A stretch of DNA of 64,000 nt, from positions 434,001-498,000 of the forward strand of contig MKWP01000015.1 of the NCBI GenBank assembly GCA_001899805.1, read 5' to 3'. A program made the position numbers and the translations under genes. Source of the stretch: Lysobacterales bacterium 66-474. GTDB lineage: Bacteria > Pseudomonadota > Gammaproteobacteria > Xanthomonadales > Rhodanobacteraceae. Positions 1 to 9,265 of this stretch are shown here, one piece after another; within the stretch, counting starts at the first letter, position 1; every line of letters starts with the position of its first letter. The notes under the pieces were generated by a model that saw only the letters and a program-made list of their open reading frames with translations, had not been told where the DNA came from and did no database searches.

Positions 1-13
1 CAGGGTTCCCTGC

Positions 14-103
14 ATCAAGAAGTCGAAGTCCAGCGAAGAACCGATCGTCCGGATACTGAAAGAAGCCGGCGCGAAGATCATCGAGACAACCTCCTCCGGC
101 GCC
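14..103 (+). pseudogene. IS3-family transposase OrfA remnant (N-terminal scrap)
   Basis: Read in one frame from position 14, the sequence begins IKKSKSSEEPIVRILKEAG, which resembles the first helix region of IS3-family OrfA transposases (typically M-K-K-S-K/R-F-S/T-E-E-Q-I-V). The initiator codon appears as ATC instead of ATG, and similarity fades after about 25 codons, before the helix-turn-helix would be complete. No OrfB or terminal repeats are seen. The call rests on recalled family resemblance over a short stretch. Bases 104-257 show no gene. Confidence 0.5.
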
Positions 104-257
104 GCGCAAACGCGACAGCCACCGTGCCGCGATACCGCGCGCACGGCTAACGCTGTGGCAGCAAGTCGAATCCCCTGCGTCGACGTCTGACGGGCATCGG
201 TGCAATGCCCCGCGTTGCACGCCCTCCGCATTGCGGCCGCAATGCCGGCAAAGGGCC

Positions 258-323
258 ATAACCCTCAGCTATGCCGGGTGCCCGTTTTTTCATTGGTGGT
301 TTTCGTTAGCCGATCGTTATGCT
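258..323 (+). promoter_or_regulatory. LysR-type activated promoter, copy A
   Basis: The inverted repeat ATAACCCTCAGCTAT (258-272) has a T-N11-A core. It is followed by 20 bp that start GCC and end TTTTTTCA, then -35 TTGGTG (293-298), a 19-bp spacer and -10 TATGCT (318-323). Transcription would start near 330, giving a leader of about 157 nt before the receptor gene. The same 66-bp layout occurs five more times in the window. The repeat centre near -65 is the usual recognition site of LysR activators. Confidence 0.8.
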
Positions 324-486
324 CGGGAACGAACCGCGAGCGATGTTCAACAGCGGCTTTGACCGTCGCGCCCGCCGTGATGCTGCCGATCGACCGCTCG
401 GCAGTGTCATTGGGCGTGACGGGGGGAAGCAAAGCCGCGCAGCACAAGCTCACTGTGCCTGCATTCCATCCCAGGAGGGACGTAAC

Positions 487-3400
487 ATGAAGAGCAAGTC
501 TTTGCGTGCGCGTCTTTGCGCCAATGTTTTCCAGCGCAAAGCGCTGGCACTGGCAATCGGCGGAACGATTGCCCTCACCTTCGGCGGCGGCGCGTTCGCG
601 CAGGCCGTGAACGGCACCATTCAGGGCACGGTGCCCGTGGCTCCCAACGAGACCATCCAGATCACGGGTGGCGCCGGATTCAACCGCACCATCGCGGTGG
701 GACCATCCGGCAAGTATTCGCTCACCCTGCCGGTCGGCACCTATACCGTATCGTTGTTGCAGGACGGGAAAGTGGTGCAAAGCCAGACCGACGTGGCCCC
801 GGTCGCTGCGGGCGCGGTGACCGTCAATTTCACGTCCGCGACCGCGAACGCACAGACCCTGAGCACCGTGGACGTCAGGGCGAGCGTACCGGTCATCGAT
901 GTGACCACCACCAACCAGGTCACCACGATCACGCAAAAGCAGTTGCAGCAGTTGCCCCTGGGGCGTACCGCCGAAGACATCGCGATGCTGGCGCCGGGCG
1001 TACAGCCAGGATCAGCCGTATTGGTCGGCGGGCCGCTGGGCACACCGGCCGTGACCTTCGGCGGTGCCTCGACGGCGGAAAACCAGTATTACATCGATGG
1101 TTTCCTCACCAGCGCCGTGCTCGACAACCAGGGCGGCATCGGCTTGCCGTACAACTCGATCGAGCAGCAACAGACCTTCATCAGCGGCTATGGCGCCAAG
1201 TACGGTCGCGCCATCGGCGGTGTAATCAACCAGATCGGCAGGAGCGGCTCCAACGAATGGCACTTCGGCGTCCGCGCCCAGTGGTCGCCGGCGAGTTGGA
1301 CCGACGATCCCGAGAACACCTACTACGCCAATCCACTGGTCACGCGGGCGGGTCACCATGCCGGGGACCTGTACTCGTACAACCAGGACAACCACGGCAT
1401 GAGTACGGTCTATGACGCTTATGTCAGCGGCCCGATCGTCAAGGACAAACTGTTCTTCTTCCTGAGCGCCGAGCAGGACGATTCGGACTACACAAGCGTG
1501 GGTTGCAAGTACTGCGGTGGGTATCAGTATGTTGACAAGACCCACAAGCCCAAGATCTACGCGAAAATCAACTGGAACATCAACGACAGCAACTTCCTGA
1601 CCTTTACCGCCCTCCAGAGCTCCCTGAAAACCTGGGACACGGCTTACAACTACGACTACGACACGCACAAGGCGACGAGCTTTTTCAACCTGGGAATGAC
1701 GGGCAAGAACGTCTACCGGATGGGGGTGCTCAACTACACCTCCTACGTCACCGACAACCTGACCCTGCACGCCATGTTTGGCAAGTCGCGCGAACAGTAC
1801 GGGAGTTTCCAGCCTGGCTACCCCGGGTACGATCCCGACATGGTGTTCGTGGGCGGCATCTCCAACGAAAACCCGGCGTACACGCCGAACGGCCCCATAG
1901 GCAATACACAGAACAACCTGACGGTGACGCCGGACAACCACAAGGTCAACCTCACCGACTACCGCCTGGACCTGGATTACAAGTGGCGCAACCATGATTT
2001 CCAGTTCGGCATCGACAACGACATACAGAGGGACATCAACGACGGCATCGCGACTACCGGGCCGGGTTACGGATGGTCGTACGGCAGTGTCCAGGGCGCG
2101 GAGATCAACCAGCCGCTTGTTTGCGCCGATCCCGCGTGCGACCCGGGCATCCCGCCATACGTGGGGCCAGTGAGTTCCAATCCGGCCGGCGCAAGCGGCT
2201 ACTACGCGATGAAGCTCTTCCAGTCCTACTCTCCGTCCACACGTGTCACCGAACGCGCGCAATACGTCCAGGACAATTGGCAGATCACTCCGAACTTCCT
2301 GTTGACGCTGGGCCTGCGCAACGAGCAATTCGTCAACTACGACGCTGCGGGCAAACCCTACATCAGGCTCACCAAGCCCAACTGGTCACCGCGCATCGGC
2401 TTCAGCTGGGACGTGCACGGTGATTCGACCCTGAAGGTCTTCGGCAACGCCGGGCGCTACTACCTGACCCTGCCGGTGGGCGTCGGCACCACGGTAACCG
2501 CGCCGATCGTCAACATCACCGAATACGGCACCTACACCGGCATCGACCAGACCACCGGCGCACCGACGGGATTCCAGCCGCTGCCGCAGAATCCCGTGGG
2601 GGGAGTCTCGTGCTGCAACCAGTACGGCTACCCGCGCAACAACCTGACCGTGGCGTCGCAGAACATCAAGGCGCCCTACTCCGACAACTTCGTGCTGGGC
2701 ATGCAACAGAAGCTGCATTTCCTGACCACGGACTGGGTTTTCGAGGCCACCGGCACGTACGAGAAACTGGGCACGATGATTGGCGGCACCGACGATTCCC
2801 AGTCGATGTGCGCGGAAGGCGTGCGCGAGGGCTACACCTGGATGACTCCGGGCACCTGCAGCCAATGGATCCAGAGCCCCGTGATGGTCAATCCCGGCGT
2901 CGACCAGAAGATTTACGTGGGCGCGCCGGATGGAACGTTGCGCCTGATCAACTGGACCGCGGCGGACCAGACCTTCCAGATGGGTCCGAAGCGCAACTAT
3001 TACGCGCTGGACCTGTCGCTCACCCACGTCTGGGACGGCAAGTGGTTCGGGAAGATCGATTACGTCTACTCGAAGATGTATGGCAACGATGACGGTCCGG
3101 TCGGACCGATGTACGAATCCAGCGGCGTCGTGGCTTACCTCACCGCGGTATGGGCCTACCCCAGGATCATGGACAATTCGAACGGCGTCCTGGACACCGA
3201 CCGCACGCACTCGCTCAAACTCTACGGCGCCTACGCGATCACCCCGGAATGGATCCTGGGTGCCAACGTGTGGATCGCTTCGGGCACGCCGCGGATGTGC
3301 CGCGGCAGATACGGACCGGATCAGACGCGTTTCGAGGTATCGAGCCAGTACCACTGGTGCGGCGGCGTATCCACCGCACCCGGCTCCGGGGTTCCGCCGT

Positions 3401-3639
3401 ACGGAACCAAGCGCACGCCGTGGATCCACAATGTCAACCTCAGCGTGGACTACAAGCCGGTTTGGGCCGAACACAAGCTGGACTTCAAGTTCCAGGTGTT
3501 CAACGTGTTCAACAAGCAGACGCCCACGTTCTACGGCGACTATTTCGTCTCGACATCCAGTCCTGGCACCAGCTACAACATGATCGAAGCCAGGATGCCG
3601 CCACGCTCCGCGCGGTTCTCGATTGCCTACAATTGGTGA
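487..3639 (+). CDS. TonB-dependent receptor, Oar/carboxypeptidase-regulatory-like type
   Basis: Outer-membrane transporter of about 1050 residues. The start at 487 is chosen because GGAGGG lies 8 nt upstream and a signal peptide follows (basic N-terminus, hydrophobic stretch, cleavage near AFAQ). Next come a short beta-sandwich domain (roughly residues 35-110, with the GPSGKYSLTLPVGTYTVSLL pattern of carboxypeptidase-regulatory-like domains), a plug domain (about 120-260) and a 22-strand-type barrel ending in aromatic W. It is a close paralogue of the receptor at 26794-29919, with long identical blocks. Promoter copy A drives it and a TPR-sulfotransferase gene follows. The substrate is not visible in the sequence; the context suggests peptidoglycan fragments. 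Confidence 0.9.
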   Translation: MKSKSLRARLCANVFQRKALALAIGGTIALTFGGGAFAQAVNGTIQGTVPVAPNETIQITGGAGFNRTIAVGPSGKYSLTLPVGTYTVSLLQDGKVVQSQTDVAPVAAGAVTVNFTSATANAQTLSTVDVRASVPVIDVTTTNQVTTITQKQLQQLPLGRTAEDIAMLAPGVQPGSAVLVGGPLGTPAVTFGGASTAENQYYIDGFLTSAVLDNQGGIGLPYNSIEQQQTFISGYGAKYGRAIGGVINQIGRSGSNEWHFGVRAQWSPASWTDDPENTYYANPLVTRAGHHAGDLYSYNQDNHGMSTVYDAYVSGPIVKDKLFFFLSAEQDDSDYTSVGCKYCGGYQYVDKTHKPKIYAKINWNINDSNFLTFTALQSSLKTWDTAYNYDYDTHKATSFFNLGMTGKNVYRMGVLNYTSYVTDNLTLHAMFGKSREQYGSFQPGYPGYDPDMVFVGGISNENPAYTPNGPIGNTQNNLTVTPDNHKVNLTDYRLDLDYKWRNHDFQFGIDNDIQRDINDGIATTGPGYGWSYGSVQGAEINQPLVCADPACDPGIPPYVGPVSSNPAGASGYYAMKLFQSYSPSTRVTERAQYVQDNWQITPNFLLTLGLRNEQFVNYDAAGKPYIRLTKPNWSPRIGFSWDVHGDSTLKVFGNAGRYYLTLPVGVGTTVTAPIVNITEYGTYTGIDQTTGAPTGFQPLPQNPVGGVSCCNQYGYPRNNLTVASQNIKAPYSDNFVLGMQQKLHFLTTDWVFEATGTYEKLGTMIGGTDDSQSMCAEGVREGYTWMTPGTCSQWIQSPVMVNPGVDQKIYVGAPDGTLRLINWTAADQTFQMGPKRNYYALDLSLTHVWDGKWFGKIDYVYSKMYGNDDGPVGPMYESSGVVAYLTAVWAYPRIMDNSNGVLDTDRTHSLKLYGAYAITPEWILGANVWIASGTPRMCRGRYGPDQTRFEVSSQYHWCGGVSTAPGSGVPPYGTKRTPWIHNVNLSVDYKPVWAEHKLDFKFQVFNVFNKQTPTFYGDYFVSTSSPGTSYNMIEARMPPRSARFSIAYNW

Positions 3640-3654
3640 CTCGGTCGAAGAAGC

Positions 3655-3700
3655 GGACGCGCACCGGTTGCCAGCCAAACCGGTGCGCGTCCCAAGCTTT
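3655..3700 (+). terminator. 15-bp perfect stem-loop after receptor gene
   Basis: GGACGCGCACCGGTT (3655-3669) pairs perfectly with 3678-3692 across an 8-base loop, and is followed by a weak tail ending CTTTT. It lies 15 bp after the receptor stop and 38 bp before the sulfotransferase start. It could terminate, attenuate or protect the receptor mRNA 3' end. The short T run makes full termination uncertain. Confidence 0.6.
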
Positions 3701-3729
3701 TGCGCCGAGGACACTGACCTTGCGATGAC

Positions 3730-5343
3730 GTGAAATCCGGAGCAGAAACAGGCTTGACCCAGACCTTGGCGCGAACTCCGCTTTCGCCCGTCGCCACCCG
3801 GCTGCTGGCGCGGGCGCGCAGTGAATGGGAGGCGCGCCAGTTCGAAGCCGCCGAACGGACACTGTCCAGCGTGCTGGCATTGGCGCCGCGGGATCCACGG
3901 GCGGTCCGGATGTTGGGAATGGTCGCACGCAGCCGCGGCGAGCATGCCAAGGCTGTCGATTGCTATCGCGCGGTGCTTGCGGTGTGGCCCGAGGATTTTT
4001 TCCTGCACAGCGAACTAGGCCTCTCGCTGCTTTCGCTCGGCGAGGCCGAAGACGCCACGGAGCACTTCCGGCACGCCTGCCAACTTGAGCCCGACTCGGC
4101 AGCGGCATGGTTCCATCTTGGTGAAGCGCTGTGGCGGCAGGCGCAGGGGGACGAAGCCGTCCTGGCCTTGCAGCGGGCGCTTGCATTTGAACCCGAACAC
4201 ATCGAGGCACGGCTTTCGCTGGCGCGGGCCCACGCCGGTCTGGGCCGGGTCGAGGCCGCGGTGGCGGAATTTCGCGAGGTGGTGCGGCGCGACCCCGTCA
4301 ACGCCGATGGCTGGTACGGGCTGTCTCTGAATGCGGTTCTGGACACCGCCGATGCTGCATGCCTGCAAAAGATTTTCGCGCGCAATGACCTGCCAGTCCG
4401 CGCGCACTACTTGCTCGGCTTCGCCTTGGCGAAAGCCCTGGAAGACCAAGGTGATCACGCGCGCGCATTCGAAATCTACCGGCAGGCGAACGCGTCGCAA
4501 CGCGCGGGCATGCCGGTGAAATGGGACGCCGCCGAAGAACACCGGCTCGTGGATGCGATCCGCAACGCCTTTGCAGACGCCGCCCCACGGTCACAGGATG
4601 TCGCGGTCGGCAAGGAAGCCATCCTGATCACCGGGATGCCGCGCTCCGGCTCGACCCTGGTCGAGCAGATCCTGGCTTCGCATCCGGATGTCGAAGGAGC
4701 CAACGAAATCAGGGACATGTCGCGACTCGTCAATGCAGAGTCGCGACGCCGCGGGTCGGTATTCCCGCTGTGGGTCCCTGACACCACGACCCGGGATTGG
4801 CAGCGGCTCGGCCAAGAGTATCTCGCGCGAACCGCGCGCTGGCGCGCGGCCAGACCACGCTTCACCGACAAGAACCTCATGGGTTGGCATTTCGTCGGCG
4901 CGGCGCTGGCGATGCTGCCGGCGACGCGCGTGATCATCGTCCGGCGCGATCCCGTGGAGACTTGCCTGGCGTGCTACCGCCACTGTTTCACCGAAGAGGC
5001 CGCTTTCGCCTGCGACCTCGACGACCTGGCCGATTACTGCGCCGGATTCCTGCGCCTGACCCGTTTCTGGTTGGAGAAGTACCCGGCGAATGTGTTCGAT
5101 CTGCGGTACGAAGCGTTGTTGGCCGACCCGGAACGCGTCATTCGCCAGCTTCTGGATTTTTGCGGGTTGTCCTTCGACCCCGCTTGCCTTGAGCCCCACA
5201 AGACGCCGCGCGCGGTGCTGACACCCAGCGCCGCGCAGGTGCGCCAGCCCCTGCGCTCCAACACGGCACGCAGTGACCACTATGGCAGCAAGTTGGACCC
5301 CTTGCGTCAGCGCTTGCAAGACGTTGGAATGATACCGGGGTAG
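3730..5343 (+). CDS. TPR-repeat sulfotransferase family protein
   Basis: 537-residue two-part protein from a GTG start. The N-terminal ~240 residues are tandem tetratricopeptide repeats (repeated A-x3-F/Y, L-x2-G-x2-L and P-x-A patterns). The C-terminal half is a PAPS-dependent sulfotransferase domain: the 5'-phosphosulfate loop PRSGSTL is at residues 304-310, and RRDPVETCLACYRHCF is the 3'-phosphate-binding region. No signal peptide is seen, so it should be cytoplasmic. The acceptor cannot be read from sequence. It follows the TonB receptor in the same direction; the second receptor of this kind has a homologous partner at 30021-31631, and a decayed third copy is at 8795-9097. Confidence 0.85.
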   Translation: MKSGAETGLTQTLARTPLSPVATRLLARARSEWEARQFEAAERTLSSVLALAPRDPRAVRMLGMVARSRGEHAKAVDCYRAVLAVWPEDFFLHSELGLSLLSLGEAEDATEHFRHACQLEPDSAAAWFHLGEALWRQAQGDEAVLALQRALAFEPEHIEARLSLARAHAGLGRVEAAVAEFREVVRRDPVNADGWYGLSLNAVLDTADAACLQKIFARNDLPVRAHYLLGFALAKALEDQGDHARAFEIYRQANASQRAGMPVKWDAAEEHRLVDAIRNAFADAAPRSQDVAVGKEAILITGMPRSGSTLVEQILASHPDVEGANEIRDMSRLVNAESRRRGSVFPLWVPDTTTRDWQRLGQEYLARTARWRAARPRFTDKNLMGWHFVGAALAMLPATRVIIVRRDPVETCLACYRHCFTEEAAFACDLDDLADYCAGFLRLTRFWLEKYPANVFDLRYEALLADPERVIRQLLDFCGLSFDPACLEPHKTPRAVLTPSAAQVRQPLRSNTARSDHYGSKLDPLRQRLQDVGMIPG

Positions 5344-5589
5344 TTTCACGGGTTGCAGCGTGATCTCTCGTCTGCAAGGCGCCTCGCATGCAGCAGTTGA
5401 AATTCCGGCGCAAGGTGAAAATCAAAACTTGGCTGGAAATCTGAACGACTTCGACACGGCGCCGGCAAGTGCGCTGCAGGCCCGATCGGCGAATCCACTC
5501 GGCATGGAATTCGCGATGTGGTGACTGCGGATCGCTTGCTGGGTGAACGGGTACCGCGACGCGGCCAACCCGGGCACCGGCCGCATCCC

Positions 5590-5655
5590 ATAACCCCCAG
5601 CTATGCCGCATGCCTGTTTTTTCATTGGTGGCTGCCACGGGGGGACAAGTACCCT
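5590..5655 (+). promoter_or_regulatory. LysR-type activated promoter, copy B
   Basis: Inverted repeat ATAACCCCCAGCTAT (5590-5604), a 20-bp segment starting GCC and ending TTTTTTCA, -35 TTGGTG (5625-5630), 19-bp spacer, -10 TACCCT (5650-5655). The leader to the receptor at 5785 would be about 120 nt. Apart from this element nothing gene-like was seen in the 440-bp gap 5344-5784. Confidence 0.8.
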
Positions 5656-5784
5656 TGCTCGGCGGCGGGTCAACGGAAGCCTTGACCCTGGGGCCACGCG
5701 GCATGCTGGCGAAAGGATGCGGCAGCAGACGATCGCTGCGTCGAGACCACATCACTTGAATCACATGATTGGGGAGAGGGAATC

Positions 5785-8775
5785 ATGAAGCGCAAGTCGC
5801 ATTCGTTGCATTGCAAAAACGTGTTCCGGCGCAAAGCGCTGGTCCTCGCCATCGGCGCGGTCACTTTCAGCCTGGCGAGTACGGGCTGGGCGCAGGCAAC
5901 CAGCGGCGCCAGTTCCGCCACCGCGCAGGATGCGCCGCAGACTGCCCCACAGGCCACTGCGCAAGACACGACGAAAACCAAGGCGAAAGCCACTACCGGC
6001 TCGTCTCGCGTACAGACGCTCGAGAAAATCACCGTAACCGGTTCGCGCATCAAGCGTGCGCAGATCGAAGGTCCGTCGCCAGTGGTGATCATCACCGCCC
6101 AGGACATCAAGGAGGAAGGCTTCACGACCGTAGCCGAAGCCCTGGGCACCCTCACCCAATACACCGGCGCCGTCGTTGCCGGCGAGTGGAATTTCGGCAA
6201 TCAGCAGCCGGATGCCCAGTACCTCAACCTGCGCGGCCTTGGCGTTGGCTATCAGTTGATCCTGCTCAACGGCAAACGCATGGCGGACTACCCCGCGGCA
6301 TCCACGGCGGGAGACATGGGAATCAGCATCGGCAACATCCCGATGGCAGCCATTGATCGCATCGAAGTGCTCAGCAGCAGTGCATCGGCCGTATACGGCT
6401 CCGACGCCGTGGCCGGTGTGGTCAACATCATCACCAAGGAAAACTGGCAAGGCAACCATGTGCGCCTGCGTGAAGGCGGCTCCACCCTGGGGGGAGGCAA
6501 CACCCTCGATCTTCAGTTCAGCGGGGGCAAGGTCTGGGATCGCGGCAGCATCACCTATGGCTTCGAGCAGTTGTTCCGCAAGCCCCTTTACGCCTGGCAG
6601 CGCGGCGACCAGGGCTTTTACAACCCGAGAACGGCCCCACAACAAAACCCGGACCCCAATCACCCGACCTATACGCCCACCCGAGGCCTGGCGCTCTGGA
6701 CCTACGCCACGCCGGGCGGCTACATGCATTACAACTACTGGCTGGACCAGGCTGGCAATCTGGTTCTGGCGTCTCCCACCTCCCCGGACGCCGGCGGCGC
6801 ACTGGAATACAGCTGCGGCCAGGTGGGCCATGCGCCGTACTACCCGTACAAGGCCGATGGCAATACGCCTTCCAATTGCGGCGCGTTGAACTATTACGAC
6901 TGGGTCACGTTGGCCAACAGATACAACAAGACTTCCGCCTTTGTGTCGGGCAAGTATCACATCACCGACACGGTGGATGCCTATGGCCAGTTGCTGGTGA
7001 CCCGCGCGCGCGACGTGATGACCCAGCGCTCCAACCTGTTCATGTTCAACCAGGGTGACGCCTACGACACGACGCTGGGGCAGTTCGAGTTTCAGCGCGT
7101 CCTGGATGCCACGCAGATCGGCGGCTTGTCGCCGCGAACCTATGAGGATACCGCCATCAACGCCAACGTCGGCGTGAGAGGCAGGCTGTTCGATCGCTTC
7201 GACTGGGATGCCAGCCTCACCTTCTCGCAGGACAAGATGCACAGCTGGTGGCGCGGACCCATCACGAACAAGGTGAACGACTATTTCTTCGGCCCGGCGG
7301 TCGGTTACGTTGCGGCCGACAACAACTCGCCCATCTATGACCTTGGACCTTTGCAGTTCCAGCACATGTTCGGCCCGATGTCGCCGGCCGACTACGCGTC
7401 GGTCACCGACATCCTCAACAACCACAATACCTCACAGGCCGCTTCGGGGCAGTTCGTGTTCGGAGGCCGTTTGTTCACGCTGCCTGCCGGCGATGTGGAA
7501 ATGTCCGTCGTGCTGGAAGGCGAGCATTCGAAGTACTTCCTGGGTCCGGATGTTCGCTCGCGCAACTACTACGACGGACCGGACCACTCCTTCAACTACA
7601 ACGCCACGTGGGGAGGCGGCTCGCGCAATCGCTATGCCGCGGGCATGGAGTTCCGCGTCCCCATCGTGTCGACCCTGACCGCGAGTCTTGCCGCGCGCTA
7701 TGACAAGTACGATGACATCTCGCAGATCGGCGGTGACATGACCTGGGCTGCCGGGCTGGAATGGCGGCCGTTTGACAGCCTGCTGTTGCGCGCCAGCCGC
7801 CAGACGAGTTTTCTCGCTCCCAACCTGATGTGGATCTATGGCGGACCAGTATCGGCCTACGGCACGTTCACCAACGAATACCTGTGCCGCAAGGCCGGTC
7901 TCGATCTGACCAACACCAATGACACCCAGCAATGCTACGCCGGTGCGTACGATGATGGTTTGTGGTACATCTCCGGCGGTGAAAACACGCACCTGAAAGC
8001 GGAGACCGCAGTATCCAATGGCGCCGGCTTTGTCTGGGACGTGGCGGAGAAACTCTCGTTCAGCCTCGACTACTGGGACATCGAACTGAAGAACAAGAGT
8101 GTCTACCTTGACACGGGCGATATATTGAACGTCAACACGGCCTGTCTCCTGGGATCCTATGACAACGGCACGCCGATCGATCCCAACTCGGCCCAGTGCA
8201 AGCTGTACCAAAGCTTTGTAACGCGGGACGCAACAGGTCACATCACGGGTCTGAGTGTCCAGGCGATCAATCAATCCGGTGTGAAAACCCATGGTTTCGA
8301 CGCCAGCTTGCGCTACGCCTGGAGCTGGGGTCGATTCGGCGACTTCAAAGCCGACATCGGCTTTACCCGCGTCATGGGTTATCAGGTGCAGGTCGCCCCC
8401 GGGGACGTCTGGCAAGACGCGATGCACTGGACAGGGGATGTGGCATTTCGCATGCGCACCAATTGGACCCTGGGCTGGATCAAGGACGGCTGGAATGTCT
8501 ATCTGTACGGATTCCGCGACAGTTCACGGCCCAACTTTTACGCGACCCGTGTTCCGGCGGATACCGGCACGATTTACCCATTGCGGCCGTTCATTCAGTG
8601 GAATGCGTCGGTATCGAAAGAGATCGCCCCGGGCTGGAAAGTTGGTCTTGACGTCGTCAACGTGTTCAACAGTTTCGGGCCGAAAGACCCGACCTACACT
8701 TCGCCTCCGTACTACAACGCCATCTACGGCATGATGGGGCGCTCGGTCTACGTCAACCTCGACGTCGATTTGTGA
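5785..8775 (+). CDS. TonB-dependent receptor
   Basis: 996-residue outer-membrane receptor. The N-terminus carries the same extended leader as the two Oar-like receptors here (NVFRRKALVLAIG), then a hydrophobic core and cleavage near GWAQA. An Ala/Thr/Gln-rich linker follows. The TonB-box region ITVTGSRIKRAQIEG is near residue 90, then the plug (LRGLGVGYQLILLNGKR, SSASAVYGSDAVAGVVNIIT). It lacks the N-terminal beta-sandwich of the other two and belongs to the ordinary CirA/FepA-like class. GAGAGGG precedes the ATG. It ends in NLDVDL, without the usual terminal aromatic residue. Promoter copy B drives it. Confidence 0.9.
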   Translation: MKRKSHSLHCKNVFRRKALVLAIGAVTFSLASTGWAQATSGASSATAQDAPQTAPQATAQDTTKTKAKATTGSSRVQTLEKITVTGSRIKRAQIEGPSPVVIITAQDIKEEGFTTVAEALGTLTQYTGAVVAGEWNFGNQQPDAQYLNLRGLGVGYQLILLNGKRMADYPAASTAGDMGISIGNIPMAAIDRIEVLSSSASAVYGSDAVAGVVNIITKENWQGNHVRLREGGSTLGGGNTLDLQFSGGKVWDRGSITYGFEQLFRKPLYAWQRGDQGFYNPRTAPQQNPDPNHPTYTPTRGLALWTYATPGGYMHYNYWLDQAGNLVLASPTSPDAGGALEYSCGQVGHAPYYPYKADGNTPSNCGALNYYDWVTLANRYNKTSAFVSGKYHITDTVDAYGQLLVTRARDVMTQRSNLFMFNQGDAYDTTLGQFEFQRVLDATQIGGLSPRTYEDTAINANVGVRGRLFDRFDWDASLTFSQDKMHSWWRGPITNKVNDYFFGPAVGYVAADNNSPIYDLGPLQFQHMFGPMSPADYASVTDILNNHNTSQAASGQFVFGGRLFTLPAGDVEMSVVLEGEHSKYFLGPDVRSRNYYDGPDHSFNYNATWGGGSRNRYAAGMEFRVPIVSTLTASLAARYDKYDDISQIGGDMTWAAGLEWRPFDSLLLRASRQTSFLAPNLMWIYGGPVSAYGTFTNEYLCRKAGLDLTNTNDTQQCYAGAYDDGLWYISGGENTHLKAETAVSNGAGFVWDVAEKLSFSLDYWDIELKNKSVYLDTGDILNVNTACLLGSYDNGTPIDPNSAQCKLYQSFVTRDATGHITGLSVQAINQSGVKTHGFDASLRYAWSWGRFGDFKADIGFTRVMGYQVQVAPGDVWQDAMHWTGDVAFRMRTNWTLGWIKDGWNVYLYGFRDSSRPNFYATRVPADTGTIYPLRPFIQWNASVSKEIAPGWKVGLDVVNVFNSFGPKDPTYTSPPYYNAIYGMMGRSVYVNLDVDL

Positions 8776-8794
8776 CATCGGCAAAGGTGAAGCA

Positions 8795-9097
8795 GTGGCG
8801 TGCTACCGCCACTGCTTCATCGAAGAGGCCGCTTTCGCCTGCGACCTCGACGACTTGGCCGATGACTGCGCCGGGTTCCTGCGCCTGACCCGTTTCTGGC
8901 TGGACGAATATCCGGCACAGGTGTTCGATCTGCAGTACGAAGCGCTGGTCGCCGATCCAGAGGACGCCATCCGCCGCATGCTGGACTTCTGCGGATTGTT
9001 ATTCGATCCTGCCTGCCTCGAACCCCGCGAGGCCGCGCGCGACGAGCTGGATCGCTTGCGCCGGCGTTTGCGCGGTGCCGGCGTGCCGCTCGAATGA
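8795..9097 (+). pseudogene. Truncated TPR-sulfotransferase (C-terminal fragment)
   Basis: The ~100-codon frame beginning ACYRHCF-EEAAFACDLDDLAD matches about residues 415-537 of the sulfotransferase at 3730-5343. Over the first ~110 bases the DNA is nearly identical, so the copies are recent or have recombined. The TPR region and the phosphosulfate loop are absent, and an internal deletion removes the segment corresponding to TPSAAQVRQPLRSNTARSD. A weak AAGG precedes GTG 8795, so translation is possible but catalysis is not. It sits directly behind a TonB receptor, as the intact copies do, so it marks a third, decayed receptor-sulfotransferase module. Confidence 0.85.
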
Positions 9098-9118
9098 AAG
9101 AACCAGGGCCTACTATTG

Positions 9119-9247
9119 CTCGTCATCCGGCGCGTAGCGCCGCCTTTTCTTTTGCGAAGGCCGGGATCCATGTTGCCGTTGTTGGCATCGAAAGTGGACT
9201 TCTTGTCTACAGTCGTGCGAACACGGCCCGGCTTTCGCCGGAATGAC
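9119..9247 (+). repeat. REP-like palindrome pair
   Basis: Two imperfect palindromic units (CGGCGCGTAGCGCCG; CCCGGCTTTCGCCGGAATGACG) lie in the gap before the hexosaminidase. The CGGAATGAC end is shared with most other intergenic repeats in this window. The upstream reading frame of the hexosaminidase runs through this repeat, which argues against using the far upstream start. Confidence 0.6.
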
Positions 9248-9265
9248 GTGAGGAGATTCCACAAA

